The translations under genes and the position numbers were made by a program. 26,408 bases of DNA, taken from assembly GCA_039794245.1 (NCBI GenBank), contig JBDIVS010000029.1, forward strand, positions 1 to 26,408, read 5' to 3'. Of the stretch, positions 24,601 to 26,408 are shown in pieces (the first letter of the stretch is position 1; every line of letters begins with the position of its first letter). The stretch is from DAITQM01 sp039794245. GTDB lineage: Bacteria; Pseudomonadota; Gammaproteobacteria; Xanthomonadales; Wenzhouxiangellaceae. The notes beneath the pieces are model-generated. The model was not told where the DNA came from. It searched no databases and saw only the letters and a program-made list of their open reading frames with translations.

Positions 24601-24884
24601 AACTGGACAAGATGAACCGCATGCTGTGGACGCCGCCGATGAGCAAGGGCATCTCCGACCGCAATACTCCGCTGCAGCAATTGCAGACCCAGGCATGGCA
24701 GATCGGCGGGGCGCTCGCCGCCCCTAGCCCCTCACAACTCGCCCACCTCGAACGCGCCGAACATGCTGCGCGTGAGGCGATCGGCAAGGCCGGCGACTTT
24801 ATCGCCGAGCAGCAGCCGGTCTTCGAAAAATCGGCGAGCGAACTCGGCCTCGGGCTTTTCCCCGCTCTGCCGCAAGGCAACTGA
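21609..24884 (+). CDS. Secreted Asp-box/VPS10-sortilin-like beta-propeller protein
   Basis: A 1091-residue exported protein: a positively charged N-terminus, then a hydrophobic signal segment (VIAFVLLFLMLLPGLSAAAL, about 14-33). At least ten BNR/Asp-box repeats of the S-x-D-G-G-x-T-W type follow between about residues 75 and 720 (SSDGGLAF, SLDAGRTW, SRDGGRSW, STDGGETW, STDGGYTF, SDDGGRTF, SRDRGATW, STDRGATW, TRDGGARW, STDGGGSW), implying large propellers as in VPS10/sortilin-like 'glycosyl hydrolase' annotations. A Lys/Glu/Asn-rich linker (about 800-838) precedes a C-terminal part with a beta domain (KVILEIRNKAGNLVRKL) and helical segments. ATG 21609 directly precedes the signal peptide. No catalytic residues can be named, so enzyme activity is uncertain; a binding or scaffold role is equally possible. 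Confidence 0.85.
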   Translation: MNDKNPPSAFRPGVIAFVLLFLMLLPGLSAAALDPALLAGLKARAIGPAGMSGRVAAVAAVPSDPNVIYVGAATGGVWKSSDGGLAFTPVFDREGFHSIGALAIHPQNPSLVWVGTGEGNTRNSAGHGGGIFRSLDAGRTWQRMGLEGTERIHRIVLHPTDPNLVYVTALGSMWKDNPERGVYRSRDGGRSWEKVLYVDENTGASDLVMDPENPNKLFASTWQFRRWPWFFKSGGPGSGLWRSTDGGETWTRLTAADGLPKGELGRIGLAIAPSDPARVYALVEAEQSAMLASTDGGYTFTAVNTDANISERPFYYSDIYVDPKWPDRVYRLASVAQVSDDGGRTFQPWVTWDKIHPDHHALWIDPSDGRHLLISNDGGVGESRDRGATWRHMRTLPVAQFYHVRTDNDLPYHVYGGLQDNGSWRGPSEVWENGGVRNAHWQEVAFGDGFDTSPDPEDSLTGYAMSQGGNLVRWNMHTGEQFAIRPPEVDPDEELRFNWNAGFAQDPFDPATIYYGSQFVHRSTDRGATWETISPDLTSDNPDWQKQKDSGGLTPDVSAAENYTTIIAIAPSPHERGVLWVGTDDGRVHLTRDGGARWTRLDQKARGVPEGSWVPHITVSPHEAGTAFVVFDDHRRGNYATYAFRVGDYGARWTSLVRNNIQGHALIVQQDIVDPELLFLGTELGLYYSTDGGGSWARFTPGVPTASVMDLAIQPREHDLVLGTHGRGILIIDDISPLRKIAALDPATPLELFAPPPAQQYSVKQTLGARFPGATEFRGENAPYGALITFYLGAADLPHPDPEIEKESQAKQPTANKETAGKNGKENAKTTDKNKVILEIRNKAGNLVRKLEADAKQGINRTSWDLSREPLISPVPPPAFFGISGGPEVPPGEYRLTVRFRDQQKQAPIAVNPDPRIPEFDTAAQQARETAIGRIAAAQADLTAAIRRLGDFKTALDALKARAGLDIERRKERDPLLEIGDDDPHQALSKRIDEALKELDKMNRMLWTPPMSKGISDRNTPLQQLQTQAWQIGGALAAPSPSQLAHLERAEHAAREAIGKAGDFIAEQQPVFEKSASELGLGLFPALPQGN

Positions 24885-24915
24885 CAGGCGGTTCATACCG
24901 ATCCGCCGATCGGCT

Positions 24916-24937
24916 GGGCGGCGTGTCATCGCCGCCC
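24916..24937. other. GC-rich hairpin between the propeller gene and threonine synthase gene
   Basis: GGGCGGCG (24916-24923) and CGCCGCCC (24930-24937) form a perfect 8-bp stem around TGTCAT. No T run follows, so it is not a standard intrinsic terminator. It may be a rho-dependent end structure or part of the thrC leader. Confidence 0.4.
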
Positions 24938-24979
24938 GGCACTTCTCTTACTCACTTGCGATCACCGGGAGCTGCCGCA

Positions 24980-26188
24980 TTGAACCCATACGTCACCCAC
25001 CTCGAGTGCTCGCTGACCGGCAAGGTATATGCTACAGGGCGGGTTTACGGCTTGTCGGAAGCCAAGCGGCCGCTGCTGGTGCGCTACAACCTTGCGGCAA
25101 TCGCCCGCGAAGTCGATCGCGATGCCGTCGCACACCGCGGCGACGGCTTCTGGTCGTGGCGCGAACTACTGCCGCTCGGCGATCCTGAACATGCGCCGCG
25201 TCTCGGCGAAATCGTCACACCGCTGATCCGAATCGACAACGGGCCGTTGTGGGTCAAGGACGAAGGACGGCTGCCCACTGCATCGTTCAAGGCCCGCGGC
25301 TTGGCGCTCGCCGTGGCGATGGCCCGCGAACTCGGCCTCGATCGCCTGTCGATGCCGTCCAACGGCAACGCCGGCGCGGCACTCGCCGCTTACGGCACGC
25401 GCGCCGGGCTCCGGACGCTGGTTTACTGCCCCGCCGATACCCCGCCGCTCAATATCGCCGAAACCCGGCTGGCCGGCGCCGAAGTCATTGCGGTCGATGG
25501 CTATATCGACGATTGCGGCAAGCTGCTCGCCGCCCGCAACGCCGCCGAAGGCTGGTTCGATGTATCGACGCTGAAAGAACCTTATCGTCTCGAAGGCAAA
25601 AAAACGATGGGCCTCGAACTGGCGGCGCAACTCAACTGGCGCCTCCCTGAAGTGATCTTTTACCCAACCGGCGGCGGCACCGGCCTAATCGGCATGTGGA
25701 AAGCGTTCGCCGAACTCATCACGCTCGGCTGGCTCGCCGGTCCGCTGCCCAAAATGGTCGCCGTCCAGGCCGCCGGCTGCGCACCGATGGTCCGCGCCTA
25801 CGAACAAGGAGATGAATTCGCCGCACGCTGGAACAACGCCGCCACCGTCGCCGCCGGCATCCGCGTCCCCGCCGCCGTCGGCGATTTTCTGATCCTGCGC
25901 GCCGTGCGCGAATCCGGCGGCACCGCGGTCGCCGTCGATGACAAGGCCATCGTAGACGCCTGGCGCGACCTGGCCGAGCGGCACGGCATCCTGGTCTGCC
26001 CCGAAGGCGCCGCAACCTACGCCGCCTACCGCCAATTACTGGCCAGCGGCTGGCTAAACAACGATACCGAATGCATTCTATTCAACTGCGCAAGCGGCCA
26101 CAAATACCCGCTGCCCGGCCCGTGCCGCGGCTCCGATTTTTCTGGACACGAATTTGGGGTTAAATTGTGTCTGAAAAAGGAGTCGTGA
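24980..26188 (+). CDS. thrC: Threonine synthase (fold type II PLP enzyme) with IS-derived C-terminus
   Basis: Converts O-phosphohomoserine to threonine. The 402-residue protein has the PLP Lys motif TASFKARG (near 95-102), MPSNGNAGAALAAYG (near 124-138), a GGGTGLIG phosphate loop (near 232-239) and a family-typical end FNCASGHKYPLP. The N-terminal HLECSLTGKVYATGRVYGLS keeps the layout of the zinc-ribbon segment but only one of the usual cysteines. Start TTG 24980 is preferred because GGGAG lies about 8 nt upstream and the homologous NPYVTHLECSLTGK begins there; a GTG at 24923 is also in frame. The last 20 or so residues after KYPLP appear to be read from the flanking IS remnant. Fold type II relatives such as cysteate synthase cannot be fully excluded. 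Confidence 0.85.
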   Translation: MNPYVTHLECSLTGKVYATGRVYGLSEAKRPLLVRYNLAAIAREVDRDAVAHRGDGFWSWRELLPLGDPEHAPRLGEIVTPLIRIDNGPLWVKDEGRLPTASFKARGLALAVAMARELGLDRLSMPSNGNAGAALAAYGTRAGLRTLVYCPADTPPLNIAETRLAGAEVIAVDGYIDDCGKLLAARNAAEGWFDVSTLKEPYRLEGKKTMGLELAAQLNWRLPEVIFYPTGGGTGLIGMWKAFAELITLGWLAGPLPKMVAVQAAGCAPMVRAYEQGDEFAARWNNAATVAAGIRVPAAVGDFLILRAVRESGGTAVAVDDKAIVDAWRDLAERHGILVCPEGAATYAAYRQLLASGWLNNDTECILFNCASGHKYPLPGPCRGSDFSGHEFGVKLCLKKES

Positions 26189-26189
26189 A

Positions 26190-26408
26190 ATGCTGAATGA
26201 ATCGAAAGTGGGAGTGGTTGTGCCGCGGCCGCCGAGATCAAGCGCTGGTCAGCTGGCCACAAGAAGGGCGTCGTGCTGCGCCTGATGCGCGAGAACGCGT
26301 TGCTCTCGCCGCATCGCCGGCCCCAGGGGGCACCGGTTCGGCATGATGGGACGATTACGACGGATCGCCCGAACGACATGTGGGGCACCGACGGCATCCG
26401 TATCCAGA
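26190..26408 (+). pseudogene. IS3-family transposase remnant (OrfA/OrfB deletion derivative, partial)
   Basis: ATG 26190 has GGAG 7 nt upstream and begins MLNESKVGVVV, as an IS3-type OrfA might. A one-base shift near 26221-26230 is then needed to reach AEIKRWSAGHKKGVVLRLM in another frame. That OrfA-like start runs directly into RENALLSPHRRPQGAPVRHDG and NDMWGTDGIRI, which belong to the integrase half (OrfB). The bulk of OrfA and the first part of OrfB are missing, as if deleted between the similar VLRLL and VLRLM segments. The sequence runs off the window. The IS left end is probably near 26135-26165, just after the natural end of thrC, but I cannot place the terminal repeat. Confidence 0.7.

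Overview
The window is GC-rich (roughly 60-65% by eye, with a clearly AT-richer island at about 120-970). It looks like an accessory-rich stretch of a Gram-negative genome, probably a gammaproteobacterium or a close relative. The pointers are an extracellular nuclease with a choice-of-anchor U and IPTL-like C-terminal sorting tail, hopanoid genes, an RHS remnant, and IS66- and IS3-like fragments. No rRNA, tRNA or CRISPR array was recognised, so the lineage is inference.

Layout. (1) 1-2577 is a graveyard: the tail of an IS66-like transposase; on the minus strand a small lipoprotein gene and a 5'-truncated RHS core whose toxin-like tail carries two stops and a homopolymer frameshift; and dispersed element copy A at the RHS breakpoint. 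(2) 2901-7772 encodes a 1623-residue secreted nuclease, followed by a textbook terminator. (3) 8068-15356 is a compact run: sulfotransferase, diphosphomevalonate decarboxylase, phosphomevalonate kinase, a fused HMG-CoA reductase-mevalonate kinase, isopentenyl diphosphate isomerase and the adenosylhopane synthase HpnH. Several of these genes overlap. (4) After element copy B, 15990-20241 holds a fusion of a hopanoid-type glycosyltransferase (HpnB) with a sulfotransferase, a broken GMC-type oxidoreductase, an unrecognised ORF of two similar units, and a GhrA-like reductase. (5) 20277-20633 is element copy C with terminal inverted repeats. (6) 20775-21482 is a Phd/VapC toxin-antitoxin pair with a promoter-palindrome. 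(7) 21609-26188 holds a secreted Asp-box/VPS10-like beta-propeller protein and a threonine synthase. The threonine synthase gene runs into a deleted, frameshifted IS3-family remnant at the right edge.

How the genes may work together. The mevalonate genes make IPP/DMAPP, HpnH acts on diploptene, and HpnB-type enzymes are hopene-associated glycosyltransferases. Two separate sulfotransferase modules sit in this locus. One is translationally coupled to the decarboxylase gene and the other is physically fused to HpnB. The most interesting reading is that the organism makes a sulfated glyco-hopanoid or related sulfated isoprenoid lipid. That is inference from gene fusion and operon structure, not something the sequence proves. 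HMG-CoA synthase, squalene-hopene cyclase and PAPS-forming genes are not in the window.
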